From NCBI GenBank assembly GCA_029891385.1, contig CM057230.1, positions 19,853,372 through 19,917,371 of the forward strand: 64,000 nt of DNA, read 5' to 3'. Position numbers and translations under genes: made by a program. The DNA comes from Erythroxylum novogranatense. Lineage: Eukaryota > Streptophyta > Magnoliopsida > Malpighiales > Erythroxylaceae. Positions 46,363 to 57,719 of this stretch are shown in pieces. The notes under the pieces were generated by a model. That model was not told the origin of the DNA, searched no databases, and worked only from the letters and a program-made list of their open reading frames with translations. How positions within the stretch are numbered: the stretch's first letter is position 1; every line of letters begins with the position of its first letter.

Positions 46363-48400
46363 TTCGCACATTGAATTGGACCATTAATTATAATCTTGAT
46401 CAATAACTCAAATTCTCGAATGAAGTTAGCTACTAACTCAGCCAGGGTAGTCTTACATTCACTTTGCCCACTAAAAACTATGTCTGGGTGTCCTCTTAGC
46501 ATATAAGCACAGAGCAAAACTCTGACTGGATACCTTGATAGTTTAATAGGCTTTTGGGCTTCCCTATTACCCGGCTTAATAGATTTTACTCCTCTCTTGA
46601 AACTTTGTTTGAACTGCCCTTGTGAGTTGGGAAAGCAACATGTCATAAAAGGTGATCAATATTCGCTCTATTGCACCTACTACCAATAACAACCTGTGAA
46701 ATCATCAAATGACATTCCAGGCGGCCAACAAAAGCTTTCACAGTTTGAATGGTTACCCTCAGTTCCATACGATGAGCAAGATCCTCAAATGGTATTGTTT
46801 TTACAATTTTTCATCAATCCCCAAGGAAATACAAGCTTTTGCCAATGAGAAAGTGATTTTTCTTAGTTTTACAAATCGCCTCTAGTATTTGTAATTACGT
46901 TTGATGTTATTTCAGAAAAAAATAGAAAGCCAAACTAAGAAAACTAGAAAAATCAAGGACTAAATGCCTTACAAGGATATATTTCTTCTTAAAACATCAG
47001 ATTAAGATAGCAATAGTAACCAACATAACTTTGTTGAGTTCAAGAATACATAAAATACAATAAGGAAGGAAATATTGCTTCCGTACTGCCAAATCCTACT
47101 CACCCTTCAACATATAAGTAATGATTGTAATTTATGTCATAAAAGCAACCAAAGAAGGATGATAGAAATGGCAAGGACTAATGCACATATTGAAAACACA
47201 TAAATGTCAGGTAAAAACGAAAATGACATATCATGCAGAAAGAGAAAGTGCACAACTTGAAAAGGAAAAAGGAAGATATACCATGCTAACTTCTTTGAAT
47301 GGTACTCCCCCTGCTTATTCATCATTTTTGACTTAGAACTTTGCTGGGTATTCAAGTTTCTCCTCTGCCTCAAATATTTTGCTCTTTGTTTTTTTGCCTA
47401 CCCACAATCAATTTTCGTTTTTTTCAGAAGAACCAACAGATAATAACCCAAGATAAAGAACAACTTCAACCAACATCTTACCTTTTCAGCTGATCTTCTA
47501 ACATGTCCTTCACACTTTTTCTTTCAATCTCACGTTTATTGCAAACAAAACAATCTACTTTCCGCACCTTCAATAACCTATCATGGGCCCTTTTCTTCTC
47601 AACTTCCAGAAATCCTGTTCTTCTTCTTTTAGCAGCGGCGTGCTTTCGGTATATTGCTTCATATACACACTCTTTGTACTTTCTCTCCCGAGCCAGCTTT
47701 TGCCTCAATGACAGCTGCTCGCTCTATCTTAGCTGCTCTCCTTTGTGTAGATGCATTTAGGAGAAGTATTTTGTTAACCTCTGCTTGCTGAACTCGAGAT
47801 TTCACCTTCGTCCCAAGTTGCTCACATTGCTTCTTAAATTGCAACTCAGCTCCATGTTTAGTTGCTTGTCAGAGTTCACCCTAATTTACAAGGCACATTG
47901 TAGCTTCCCCAAGAACATTTATCCTGTTTGTATTCTAATTGATTAGAGATTAAGCGACCTATCGAGCAGCAATACAATAGAGTAACACCAAACATTTTTC
48001 CTTTCAAATTAAGACTTCTATCTACACAGAGGTCTAATAGAAATAACTAACTTCTAACTCAACCACTCATATGTATGAAAACCATTAGAGACTAAAATAA
48101 TGGTTTCAATTCAAATCTACAAATTTGATATTAAAAAGAATAATGTCAGGCGCATGCAGGTAAGAAATAGATTATTCTCCGATGAAAACTCTAAAAAACG
48201 CAAAGATCAATCTATCCTTAACAAAATTAAAAACAAACAGTTAAGCAAGTATCACTCTCAAATTTAATCAACATAACGTCAGATTTTCTTCTCACCTCTT
48301 CTCCTTAGCAGCACTCAGCTTGGCTTGCAATCGCTGAGGAAGATTCTCCCGTTCCAAGCCAATATCCGACAGTCTCCTTGGTATGAACTGTTTTTTTTTT
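46363..48400 (-). pseudogene. TCP11-like (T-complex protein 11 family) gene, copy A, truncated
   Basis: Minus-strand exon remnants: RRLSDIGLERENLPQRLQAK then a GTGAG donor (48310-48400); FKKQCEQLGTKVKSRVQQAE to LLKVRKVDC and EDQLKR then GTAAG (47480-47850); KYLRQRRNLNTQQSSKSK and GEYHSKKLA (47286-47400); TIPFEDLAHRMELRVTIQTV (46690-46800); LSRYPVRVLLCAYMLRGHPD (46370-46640). Order and motifs follow plant TCP11-family proteins: an N-terminal coiled-coil part, then the TCP11 domain. A frameshift near 47700, a stop (LL, stop, HVAFP) near 46650 and the Athila LTR at 46362 make it a pseudogene. The later TCP11-domain exons are missing from the window. Confidence 0.85.
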
Positions 48401-48631
48401 ATTATTTGATTCGATAAATAGAAAATGATCTATAGGTCGTGGAAGAGTATAAATGTGTATACAGATCCTGAAATCGAAAACGGTTGAGTCAGTGCGATGG
48501 ATCTTTCGTTGACATGCATTTGACAATTGGTTTTCTCTAGAACGTTCTATACCGAGTAAGCATGCTCTTTCAATTTCGTGAGCTTACCAATGAGTGAAGG
48601 TTCGAAGTTGACCTGAACTTATAAATGACAG

Positions 48632-48933
48632 TGTTATGAACTAGTATGTTATAAGGTAAGGCCCAATAAGGAAAAGGACCAAAACAAGTGCAGGCCTATG
48701 TAGAATGAATCACGGTTGCTTCATATAATGTGGGTTTGGCTAACGATTGAGGCATCCAGAATGTTAAGCAGTTGCTAGTTCTCTTCTCATCTCTTCTCTT
48801 AGAATTCTGTTTCTCATCCCCTTCTATTTCTTTACTACAATTTCAATCTATTTTCATGTATTCCCTTTGTTGAAATCAATATACCAGACTATCCTTTCAC
48901 TTCATTTCTCTCTACAAATTAGCTATCACAACA
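48632..48933 (+). repeat. 5' LTR of the compact element
   Basis: Starts TGTTATGAACTAGTATG and ends ATCACAACA. No clear TATA box is visible, but CATATAATGTGG occurs about 95 bases in. Confidence 0.88.
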
Positions 48934-48934
48934 T

Positions 48935-48950
48935 TGGCGCTTTCATTGAG
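48935..48950 (+). other. Primer-binding-site candidate of the compact element
   Basis: TGGCGCTTTCATTGAG begins one base after the LTR end, the normal position for a primer site. I cannot name the tRNA. Confidence 0.6.
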
Positions 48951-48960
48951 CCTCTGCTTG

Positions 48961-49419
48961 ATGGCAGAGCATCCACACGACTTTCATCTCGACGCTTTAG
49001 AGGATAGCGTTGTGGCTCTCGTCGAATCACAGCTCCAACTACACCATGGTTTCACCAAGCTCTTGTTGATGGGAGGGGTTGCTCATGATGATTATATGGT
49101 GAGATCAAACATAGGACAGAAACTGGATGTGTATGAAGACCTTGTAGAATCGACTTCCATATGGCAAGTGTTTGATAAAAATCCTAAAAGAAAAACAAGC
49201 GAAAGCATATTGTTCAGCAATGTATCAAGTTATGAGTGTTGGCAGACTAGTGATTTTTTTCACTCAAAACTCTTTGATCTGAGCATTTCCAAGCTCACAC
49301 TAAATGCAAATAGGTTGATTGAGCATCGGTTCCCTGTTGGTTTTGTTCCTACTGATGCTGATATTTTCATGAAAAATGGCGTTGACTTTATCTTGAATGG
49401 GGCTGAACCCTTTTGGTAG
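48961..49419 (+). CDS. Compact element ORF1, unknown protein
   Basis: 152 codons from ATG at 48961 (MAEHPHDFHLDALEDSVVAL), 27 bases inside the LTR end. An acidic and hydrophobic start, then a segment around VRSNIGQKLDVYEDLVES and SKLTLNANRLIEHRF. No zinc knuckle, no gag core, and no signal peptide. It ends at a TAG in PFW while the next ORF continues the sense of the reading frame. I do not recognise the family; a captured host fragment or a novel gag-like protein are both possible. Confidence 0.6.
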   Translation: MAEHPHDFHLDALEDSVVALVESQLQLHHGFTKLLLMGGVAHDDYMVRSNIGQKLDVYEDLVESTSIWQVFDKNPKRKTSESILFSNVSSYECWQTSDFFHSKLFDLSISKLTLNANRLIEHRFPVGFVPTDADIFMKNGVDFILNGAEPFW

Positions 49420-50245
49420 GTCTTGTATTGTGGTTTTTAAGATTGCGTGGAACCGAAACAATATTGCCGATGTGTTGCAAAAGCCTGAGCAGCTGGAAAG
49501 GTTATATTCCGCGGTTCTTGCTTTCAAGGATACCATGATGTCAATTGTATGCGAGGAGAAAAAGTTGCCGAAGCTCAACAATCCTTTGAGTGACAATTCC
49601 CACAATTGTGTTGTTCTCTCTAACTACAGCTGCCTAGAGTTGGATAGGCCGCGTAAGAGTTTGATTTTCATTGTTTCTAGTCTTCACAAGACGGCTCCTG
49701 GTGTTGGCGAAACTAGTATGTTGATACTGGCTGTTAGTATTGGTATTTTATATCTTTTTCTTCTTACCATTGAAGAAGATGTTGACACCACAAGCTTTGT
49801 CGGGAATGGTCCGTCGAGCCCACGTGATACCGAGTCGGTTATTCCTTTGAACATGAATTGTGTGAAACTTGTTTGCTGGAATGAAAATGGGTGGGGTTAC
49901 AGTTCTTGTGTGCTTGCTTCGACTGTTCATACTAGAGATTATGCAACCAATTTTTCCATGGATGACCACCAATGTGCAATCTCCACAGTGATGTCAAGTT
50001 TGAATGGTGCCCCTACAATTCTCATATATTGCCTTCATCTCACAACTGAAGATATTAGCCTAGACTTGTTTAACAGTGAATGTTGCATATATGCTGATGA
50101 GGAAAAGCTTAACATACTATTCCGTCAGACTCCGAATATGTCAGATTCAAATGATGTTATGATGTGGGATTTTGTGAATCAGGTGCATACAATAGGACAC
50201 TTGGTTATCCCTGTCGCGCTTTGCGTAGTCTTCTATCGACACTAG
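49397..50245 (+). CDS. Compact element ORF2, unknown protein with one hydrophobic segment
   Basis: 282 codons in the +1 frame, overlapping ORF1 by 23 bases. A hydrophobic run of about 19 residues (SMLILAVSIGILYLFLLTI, near residue 106-124) could span a membrane. The rest has scattered Cys (VCWNENGWGYSSC, SECCIYADEEK) but no known motif. The overlap AACCCTTTTGGTAGG suggests either programmed +1 shifting or a single-base error. The region ends 38 bases before the GAGGACAAGG sequence of the 3' end. Confidence 0.6.
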   Translation: MGLNPFGRSCIVVFKIAWNRNNIADVLQKPEQLERLYSAVLAFKDTMMSIVCEEKKLPKLNNPLSDNSHNCVVLSNYSCLELDRPRKSLIFIVSSLHKTAPGVGETSMLILAVSIGILYLFLLTIEEDVDTTSFVGNGPSSPRDTESVIPLNMNCVKLVCWNENGWGYSSCVLASTVHTRDYATNFSMDDHQCAISTVMSSLNGAPTILIYCLHLTTEDISLDLFNSECCIYADEEKLNILFRQTPNMSDSNDVMMWDFVNQVHTIGHLVIPVALCVVFYRH

Positions 50246-50283
50246 CTATAATTATGAGTCCTCATCCTTGAGGACAAGGATGT

Positions 50284-50300
50284 TTTCGAGGGGTCGGTAA
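50284..50300 (+). promoter_or_regulatory. Polypurine tract of the compact element
   Basis: TTTCGAGGGGTCGGTAA directly before the second LTR, following CTTGAGGACAAGGATG, a layout common at plant LTR-element 3' ends. Confidence 0.7.
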
Positions 50301-50602
50301 GATTATGAACTAGTATGTTATAAGGTAAGGCCCAATAAGATAAAGGACCAAAACAAGTGCAGGCCTATGCAGAATGAATCACGGTTATTGCATATAATGC
50401 GAGTTTGGCTAACGATTGAGGCATCCAGAATGTTAAGCAGTTGCTAGTTCTCTTCTCATCTCTTCTCTTAGAATTCTGTTTCTCATCCCCTTCTATTTCT
50501 TTACTGCAATTTCAATCTATTTTCATGTATTCCCTTTGTTGAAATCAATATACCAGACTATCCTTTCACTTCATTTCTCTATGCAAATTAGCTATCACAA
50601 TA
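50301..50602 (+). repeat. 3' LTR of the compact element
   Basis: Begins GATTATGAAC where the 5' copy has TGTTATGAAC, and ends ATCACAATA where that has ATCACAACA. Both terminal dinucleotides are therefore altered. Confidence 0.86.
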
Positions 50603-50607
50603 GACAG

Positions 50608-52669
50608 TCGTTTTAGGTAGGCTTGGTATTTGAGCCCACGTTCGGTTCTCCCCTGCCTATCAAATGTGTAGTCTTAAATTATTTTTAATTTTTAATTAAA
50701 TGTGAATTGGGAATAGACGATTCGTTTCGAAACCCCTTCAATCAAACAACGTCGTTTATTGATAAATAAACAAAATACTATGCCTGCTTCTTCCGATTCC
50801 AAAACCCTAATCTTTGGATTGCTCTATTCTTACCTCTTTCATTTTGACTTTCTCATGTCTCTTACAAACTTTGTGCTACTGGAAGTGGAAGAGTGGAACC
50901 AAAGTGTTTACTGTTTAGAGCATTTGGTGCTACTGGAATTTGATAGTGAATTAGCCTTTTTTCCTTTTACTCGTACTATTATTATAAGATTAATGAAATA
51001 ACTTAAGATAAAAATGGTTATATCATTCATTTATTAATTTAGATACCTTAAATTCACCTTATTTTTAAGAAGTATATGTTATAACAATAATAGGTTCTAA
51101 GTTTAAAGCATATTCTTATTATATTTGCGTGGCTTTACATCTAATTGGGGAACAATATGATGCATTGTTATGATAGAAAAGTAAACTAATCAAAGATGAG
51201 AAAAGTAAACTAATCAAAGATGAAAACTTTCATTAATTTCTCTATTTATTGTAATGTCGGAACAATTTTTATTAAATATATTAATGCTTCTACTATGGAA
51301 AAAATTATAAATTTTATTTAATATTATCAAGTGAGTTAGACTAAAAATAGTCCTTTTCGTTACAAGTAATGTTACTTATTATGTATCAATGAGTTTATAA
51401 TAAAAGTACGAGCATATTTATTAACTTCTATATATTGCTCATTGTATATATATCTAGATCACGAAATATATGATTGTATGGATTATATTTCTAATCTTGC
51501 TTCGTATGTATCTAAGGTTATAATTTTGTATATAATCATTTAACTCTTTTGTATTGGTTAAGAAAAAAGAAGATTATAACTATGAACATAATTAACGTGT
51601 TTTCAAATGTATCCATAACAAGAAGTGATATTTTTGAAACATAAAATTTCAATGAATATATTTATATTACTTATAATTTGATGATGAAGAATATGCATTT
51701 TATTGTTTGAATTTTATTTTTAAGCAAGATTAATTTTAAATATTGATTTTATAATTTCTCTCTTTTGTATTAAGAGTGATTAGTAAAAAGAAAAATATGA
51801 TTTAATTGATATAATTTCTATTTTTACTTACTATATATTGATTTTGTGACATTATGTATTGGTTTTTATAATATTTGAACACCATTTGAACTTTTAAATC
51901 TTAATACCTAAATTTAAAAACAAGGAAAAGCTACAACTTAGATAGAACCTTTAAAAATTAATTTAAATTAAAAATAAATTTATTAAGAATTCATTAAAAT
52001 TTTATAAAATTTATATTTTTTATGTTTATTTTAAATTTTTTATCTAATTGTATTTGCAATTTTTAATTTTATTTTGATCTTCGATTTTTAAATTAGAAAA
52101 AGCAATTTCAATAATTTATTCGTCTCTATAGAAAAAAGAGAAGTTATAGATATGCATGTCAATGGGCCGGGCTCCGTGATCCGACCCATCTAGTTATAAT
52201 TTCTTAAAAAATTCAAAAGCGACCTTGTTGTTGACATTTTGGTCAGACCATGGACCGAGCTAGGCTCATCAAAATCAGGTCGGATTAGGTTCGGTCAAAA
52301 TTGTCATCACTAGCTATATATTAGATATCATTAAATCTTAAGGGTTATATATTTCCTTTCCAATTTAATCTTCGTATTAATAAAATATACCAAAATTCAA
52401 TTTCAAAAAAATATACCAAAATTCCTTTGATTCTTCTACAAACTGATGATAGTCTGATGAGGAACACATCAACTTGGGCAGACCAATTAATGAAGATAAC
52501 CAGTAATAAGCTCTTAATATTATTAGTTTTGAGGATAAGCAAACTAAACTTGCACACTTTTGGAAAGCAGATACCAATATACAATCCCAAATTAAATAGA
52601 AGTTCAAACTCAGTTAGGGCTTTGATAGTGCCGTATGTAGAACTAAAATCGCAAAGTTTAGAACACTGG
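50608..52669. other. AT-rich intergenic or intron-like DNA
   Basis: No supported gene. The part 51180-51625 is repeated at 52805-53255. A GC-richer island near 52155-52312 (ATGGGCCGGGCTCC to GGTTCGGTCAAAATTGTCATCA) may be a small degenerate MITE or other repeat. Short ORFs here are not supported. Confidence 0.55.
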
Positions 52670-53580
52670 CACGGTCCTCCTTGGAGGATCATGCTCTTTG
52701 ACTTGGAACTCGGATGAGTGTTCATGGTTCTTCTACGCCTCGGTGCTCATACCTTTGTTTCGCTGCCTAATCAAAGACAACGAAACAAAGCCATATAATG
52801 AACTATTATGACAAATAAGTAGACTAATCAAAGACAAAAACTTTAATTAATTTTTCAATTTACTTTAACTTTGGAACAACTTTTATCAAACATATTAATG
52901 CTTCTACTATGGAAAAAAGTAAAATTTTATTTAAATTATTTTGTAATATTATCAAGTGAGTTAAATTTAAAATATTGTCCTTTTCGTTCTCAAAGAATGT
53001 TGCTAATTATGTATCGGTTGAGTTTATAATAAAAGTACGAGCATTTTATTAACTTCTATATGTTATTCATTGTATATATATCTCATCCTATAATATATTG
53101 GTTGTATGGATCATATTTCTAATCTTGCTTCGTATGTATCTAAGGTCATAATTTTTGTATATAATCATTCGACTCATTTGTATTGGTTAAGAAAACAAGA
53201 AGATTATAATGTGAATATAATTAGAGTGTTTTCAAATGTATCCATAACAAGAAGCGATACCAGTACACAATCCCAATACACAATCCCAATATATTAGCTC
53301 TGAACATAAGCAAACTAAGCTTGCACACTTTTGGAAAGTAGATACCAATACACAATCCCAAATTAAACAGAAGTTCAAACTTACTTAGGGTTTTGACAGT
53401 GCCATAACCAAAATAAGTATGCAGAACTAGGATCACAAAGTTTAGAACACAAGTAGTCATCCCCAAGGTGCTACTTCTCCGGCTTATGCACATTTTGACT
53501 TGGAACTCAGACGAGTGTTCATGGTTCTTCTCACCTCGGTGCTCATTCCTTTGTTTCATTGCCTAGTGATAATCATTTTT
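51180..53580. repeat. Partial tandem duplication in the TCP11-like locus
   Basis: Order is P (51180-51625), Q (52500-52790), P' (52805-53255), Q' (53290-53580). P and P' share ATATTAATGCTTCTACTATG and ATCAAGTGAGTTA. Q and Q' share AAGCAAACTAA, TTGCACACTTTTGGAAAG and an exon-3-like block. P and Q are separated by about 870 bp that is absent between P' and Q'. Confidence 0.75.
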
Positions 53581-53942
53581 CCTTTATCCCAAGATTAGAA
53601 CGATAATAACACAATATAGACACCTACTTTAACCACTATCCACATACCCTTTGAAGTCGATCTTCCAATGTGTCCTTCATCCTTTTTCTCTTAGTCTCTA
53701 GCTCATTGCAACGAGACCAAGCAGCTTGCCGCACCTTTAATATCATAGCACGAGCCCTTTTCTTCTGAACTTCCAGCAACCCTGTGCATCTTCTTTCAAA
53801 GATCTCAGACGTTTTGGTAAATTGAAGCAGATTTACACTCTCTGTACTTTATGTCCCGACTCTTTTTTTGGTTTAGTGACTCAACTGCTCGCTCTCTCTT
53901 TGTTGCTATCCTGTGTGTACAAGCTTCTAGGAGAATCATTCT
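52670..53942 (-). pseudogene. TCP11-like gene, copy B, fragment
   Basis: Minus strand. An exon-2-like block at 53650-53942 (RMILLEACTHRIATKRERAV, then TGLLEVQKKRARAMILKVRQ, MKDTLEDRLQR and a GTATG donor) matches exon 2 of copy A. An exon-3-like block (LSSKSK) is at 53480-53580, and a second copy at 52670-52790. Frameshifts and stops interrupt it. Its upstream side is cut at 53942 by the Tat-type element. It is thus a second, partly duplicated copy of the gene at 46363-48400. Confidence 0.8.
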
Positions 53943-54297
53943 TGGTCGGGTCGATCATCCTAGGCCCAGGTCTAAACCTAGGATGACATGTGGGCTGATC
54001 GGCCCATACCATAGAGTTGAGTCAAACACAACAGAGACGTTGAATTAAACACGTCTGGTATTTACTATATAAGATCATTATCTCCTTACGATGCAGGTAC
54101 GACTCTAATAACCCTGATTCTCTTTGTTCATAAACACGTAAACCTACGGCCAAGAGCTAACTTAGGCATCGAAGGGGCAAGCCGACGATCAACTCCCTGT
54201 GTGCTTTATTGTTTTTGCAGGTCTCTCCCGGTTGAAGCTTATCAAGATCATGGATCCAAGCAACGGCGTCCAGCCCCAACAGAATCAGATCGAACCA
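53943..54297 (+). repeat. 5' LTR of the Tat-type element
   Basis: 355 bp starting TGGTCGGGTCGATC at the break in the TCP11 exon and ending CGAACCA before the primer site. A TATA-like CTATATAAGATC is at about 54065-54076. Without the 3' LTR the borders are inferred. Confidence 0.65.
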
Positions 54298-54299
54298 GT

Positions 54300-54318
54300 T
54301 GGTGCCCACCGTGGGGCC
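54300..54318 (+). other. Primer binding site of the Tat-type element
   Basis: TGGTGCCCACCGTGGGGCC, two bases after the LTR end, resembles the TGGCGCCCACCGTGGGGC site frequent in Tat-lineage elements. Confidence 0.7.
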
Positions 54319-54449
54319 GGGCGTCAGGGCACCACGTCCAAAACACACAGATAAGTCAGGCGGCAGCAACAAACGCGGATGTAGCCGCGGTTGCGGCACT
54401 CGCACTGAAACGAATGGGTTTGTAATTACCTGCCGCTGCCCTTCCACCA

Positions 54450-55790
54450 ATGTATCATGATCCCCAGACTCATCCTCCACCTATCACCCAAAACCCTAGC
54501 ACAGACGAGCTACCCCCATTAAACTCGAATAACCAAACACAATCCTCACATTCGAATGACCAACCGCCACCCCAAAATCGAGATCAAGAAGAACAAAGCG
54601 TAGCTCTGGAGGATAACGCCAGAAACAATTCACACCCTCACATCCAACACCCCATAAACACAAACCCTCCTCTGCAACAAACCTCTCTTACCCAAAGACA
54701 AATACAGGAAGCGGTCGATTTACTGATTTGACAAATCTTACAATCTCAAACAGACCAGCAACGAACCCCCGCTCAACAGATCGATATGATAGCCGATCGC
54801 CATTCTGCTGAAATTCTCGAAAAAATCGTGGACGACCGAATCAATATGACTATGAATTCCCGTCCGGATCAACCATCAACACAATACAGCTCTCATTTCA
54901 CTCAAGAGATCCTAGATAGCCTCCCAGCGGTCGATACTCAGATTCCAATGCCCAAAAAATATATTGAAAAGACCGACTCCCTTGACTACCTTTAATATTT
55001 TCAATCGATGATGAACCTATATTGCATTCCCGATGCCATTCAATGTAAGGCTTTCTGTACAGTCTTTCAAGAAGGAGCCCGACGATGGTTCAACAGTTTA
55101 CCTCCGTGCTGCATCACTTGTTTTGAAGATTTTAAGTCGCTATTCCTCAACCAATTTGCCACAAGTAAATGACCACAGAAGACTGCCTTAGAAGTGATAC
55201 AGTTGACCCAAGGACAGAATGAAAGTTTACGGGAGTTCATCGCTCGGTTTAACAATGAGGTTGTTGAAGTCCCTAACCTCACCTGCTCGTCCATATTGGC
55301 TGCCCTCATGAGCAACACGAGGGATGAAGAGTTCAAAAAGTCATTGGCCTTAGATCAGCCCAGGTTTATTCAAGAGATAAGAAACTGGGCGGATAAATAT
55401 ATTCAGCTCGAGGAAGTGTTGAAAAATAAAAAACGCAGGGCGGATGACCATTCGTCAAATGACAGAACAGACGGTTCACACAAGAGACAGACGGATCAGT
55501 CTAGCTGGAGGAAGCCGACCGACCGAAAGGACCAACGATAAGAATCCTTCACCCCGCTCAACAGGCGATATGCGGAAGTACTGGCAGCCATGAGAGCAGA
55601 AGGGGAATCCCTCCGAGAACCTAATAAGTTGAAAACTCCTCTCAAAAAGAGGGATCCTAATCTATATTGTCATTTCCATAGAGACTTAGGTCATGACACG
55701 GAGGACTGTTGGGATTTAAAGAGAGAAATCGAATCCCTTATTCAAAGGGGAAAGCTCGGTAGATTTTTAAAGCATGGTACAAATGCCTAA
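54450..55790 (+). pseudogene. Gag of the Tat-type element
   Basis: Open pieces 54450-54731 (Pro/Asn/Gln-rich), 54786-54995 (FTQEILDSLPAVDTQIPMPK), 55194-55541 (VIQLTQGQNESLREFIARFN, capsid core) and 55590-55790. The last has the lineage's His/Cys zinc site YCHFHRDLGHDTEDCWDLKR. Stops near 54730, 54994 and 55171 break it. The capsid part QEGARRWFNSLPP lies between two of the pieces. Confidence 0.85.
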
Positions 55791-56035
55791 CGAGATAACG
55801 AGGGTAGGAACAGTCGGTCTGATAACTAGCGAAGGCCTTGGAAACAAAACGATACGAATGAAGGAACGAGGCAAAACAGAAATTCAGACGATCGACACGA
55901 CACGAGAAGGTAGTCTAGGGCAAGAGGTGACAGAAATGCCAGTCAGCAAGATGACCGACTGGTTAGAGTCATAAACATGATTTCTGGTAGAAGTGCAGCA
56001 GGGGGTTCACTGTCAGAGGAAGAAAAAGTGAAGAC

Positions 56036-56512
56036 TTGTCAGCAAAGAAAAAGAGACAAAATGATGGGGTGATCTCGTTTGACGAATCTGATTTAGAGGG
56101 TGTTAGCTGTCCTCATGATGATGCATTAGTGGTCACCTTGAATATGGATGGTAGCGAGGTAAAACGGGTCATGATTGACACAGGTAGTTTGGTCGATCTG
56201 CTCTATTATGACGCATTTAAGCAGATGGAGATACCGGAAGAGCGACTATTGCCAATAGAGGGACCCATCAAAGGGGTAATAGGAGCATCAGCCTACTCAT
56301 TCGCTCGGGTCTTTTTGAAAGTAAAATTCGGGCAACAGCCACTTCAAATAGAGAAGAATGTCGAATTCTTGGTGGTAAAGTTTGTCGGAGCATATAATGC
56401 AATAATTAGAAGAGTGACTCAAAATGCCCTCAGAGTAATTGTTTCCACCTACTATCAAGCGATGAAATTCCCAACACCTCATGGAGTCGGTCTTGTCAGG
56501 GGTCAGCAATGA
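56036..56512 (+). pseudogene. Protease of the Tat-type element
   Basis: 158 open codons. Residues 8-20 read DGVISFDESDLEG, a typical lead-in. The active site is MIDTGSLVDLLYYDAF (near residue 46-61), with DTGS as the aspartic-protease motif. It continues with RVFLKVKFGQQPLQ and ends TPHGVGLVRGQQ. It stays open here but is separated from gag and RT by stops. Confidence 0.83.
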
Positions 56513-56556
56513 ATCGCTAAGGAATGCTACATAGTTGAAACGAGGCCCTTGATGGG

Positions 56557-57701
56557 GTGGTAGTTTTAACAAGCCCCCTTGATGTCAGAGTCGACAAAGA
56601 AACTGAGAGGATGAACCCTGTCGAAGAAACGCAACAGATAATATTAGACGAAGAAGACCAATCCAAATTCACGAATCTAGGCATTGAGCTCGAAAAAGGG
56701 CTGACCAAAGAAATCGCAGATTGCTTGATAAAGAACAGATCGGCCTTTGCTTGGGTACCGAGCCATATGTCTAGAATTTCTCGAGCAGTAGCGTCTCACT
56801 CTCTCGGTATTCAGAAAGACTGCAAGCCAGTTAAACAGAAGAAGCGGTGGCAGAGCAAAGAAAGGCAGGAGGTGATCGAGAAAGAGATAGAAAAATTACT
56901 CGATGCTGGGTTCATCTGGGAAGTCAAGTACCCTGAGTGGTTGGCGAACGTGGTATTGGTGAAGAAGAAAAATGGAAAATGGAGAATGTGCATCGATTTC
57001 ACTGACTTGAACAAAGCATGCCCAAAGGACAGCTTCCCCTACCCAAAATCGATCAGCTAGTAGACGCTACATCAGGGCATGAGCTCCTCAATTTCTTGGA
57101 TGCTTTCTCCGGGTATCACCAGATACAAATGAGTCTTGAAGACGAAGAAAAGATGACTTTTATAACCTACCAGGGCATGTACTGCTACCAGGTAATGCCG
57201 TTTGGTTTGAAAAATGCAGGGGCTACTTACTAGCGACTCGTTATGGAAGTTTTTAAGAAACAGATCGGTCGAACAGTGGAGGCTTATGTGGATGATATGG
57301 TAGTCAAAAGCAAGACGGTTGCCGAGTATGTGGAAGACCTCAAAGAAGTCTTCCTGACTCTCAATACATTCCAAATGAAGCTGAACCCTGAAAAATGCGT
57401 CTTTGGTGTGGCATATGGAAAATTCCTAAGATTCATAATTACTCAATGAAGGATTGAAGTAAACCCAGAAAAGATTGAAGCTATCATTCAAATGCCCTCA
57501 CCATGGTGCCTGAAAGACATTCAAATATTGATAGGATGGATAGTTTCTCTGAGTAGATTCGTCTCTAGGATGGGGGACAAGTGCTTCCCATTTTTCAAAA
57601 TCTTAAGGAAAGCGAATGTGACTCATTTCCAATGGACGGATGAGTGCGAGAGAGCATTTCAACACCTAAAGCAATACCTGACCAGTCCGCCCATTTTGTA
57701 G
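56557..57701 (+). pseudogene. Reverse transcriptase of the Tat-type element
   Basis: RT in order: FAWVPSHMSRISRAVASHSL, VLVKKKNGKWRMCIDFTDLN, LPKIDQLVDATSGHELLNFL, YQVMPFGLKNAGATY, active site EAYVDDMVVKSKTVAEY (57276-57326), LNPEKCVFGVAYGKFL and FQWTDECERAFQHLKQYL. A frameshift near 57040 and stops near 57231, 57447 and 57699 break it. The catalytic Asp pair is kept. Confidence 0.9.
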
Positions 57702-57719
57702 AGCCCCGCTAAGGGGGAG

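Larger units (their letters stand above)
48632..50602 (+). mobile_element. Compact non-autonomous LTR element with an unknown ORF
   Basis: 1971 bp. LTRs 48632-48933 and 50301-50602 (302 bp each, few differences) flank 1.37 kb. A perfect 5-bp target duplication GACAG is at 48627-48631 and 50603-50607. A primer-site-like TGGCGCTTTCATTGAG follows the first LTR, and a purine tract CGAGGGGTCGGTAA, preceded by GAGGACAAGG, comes before the second. There is no gag, protease, RT or integrase. Instead there are two overlapping ORFs that look like one coding region of about 430 codons split by a +1 frameshift. Confidence 0.88.

Noticed and set aside
49300..49605. Minus-strand 101-codon ORF in the compact element
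   Set aside because: Antisense shadow of the plus-strand ORF pair, which fit the LTR orientation and polypurine tract.
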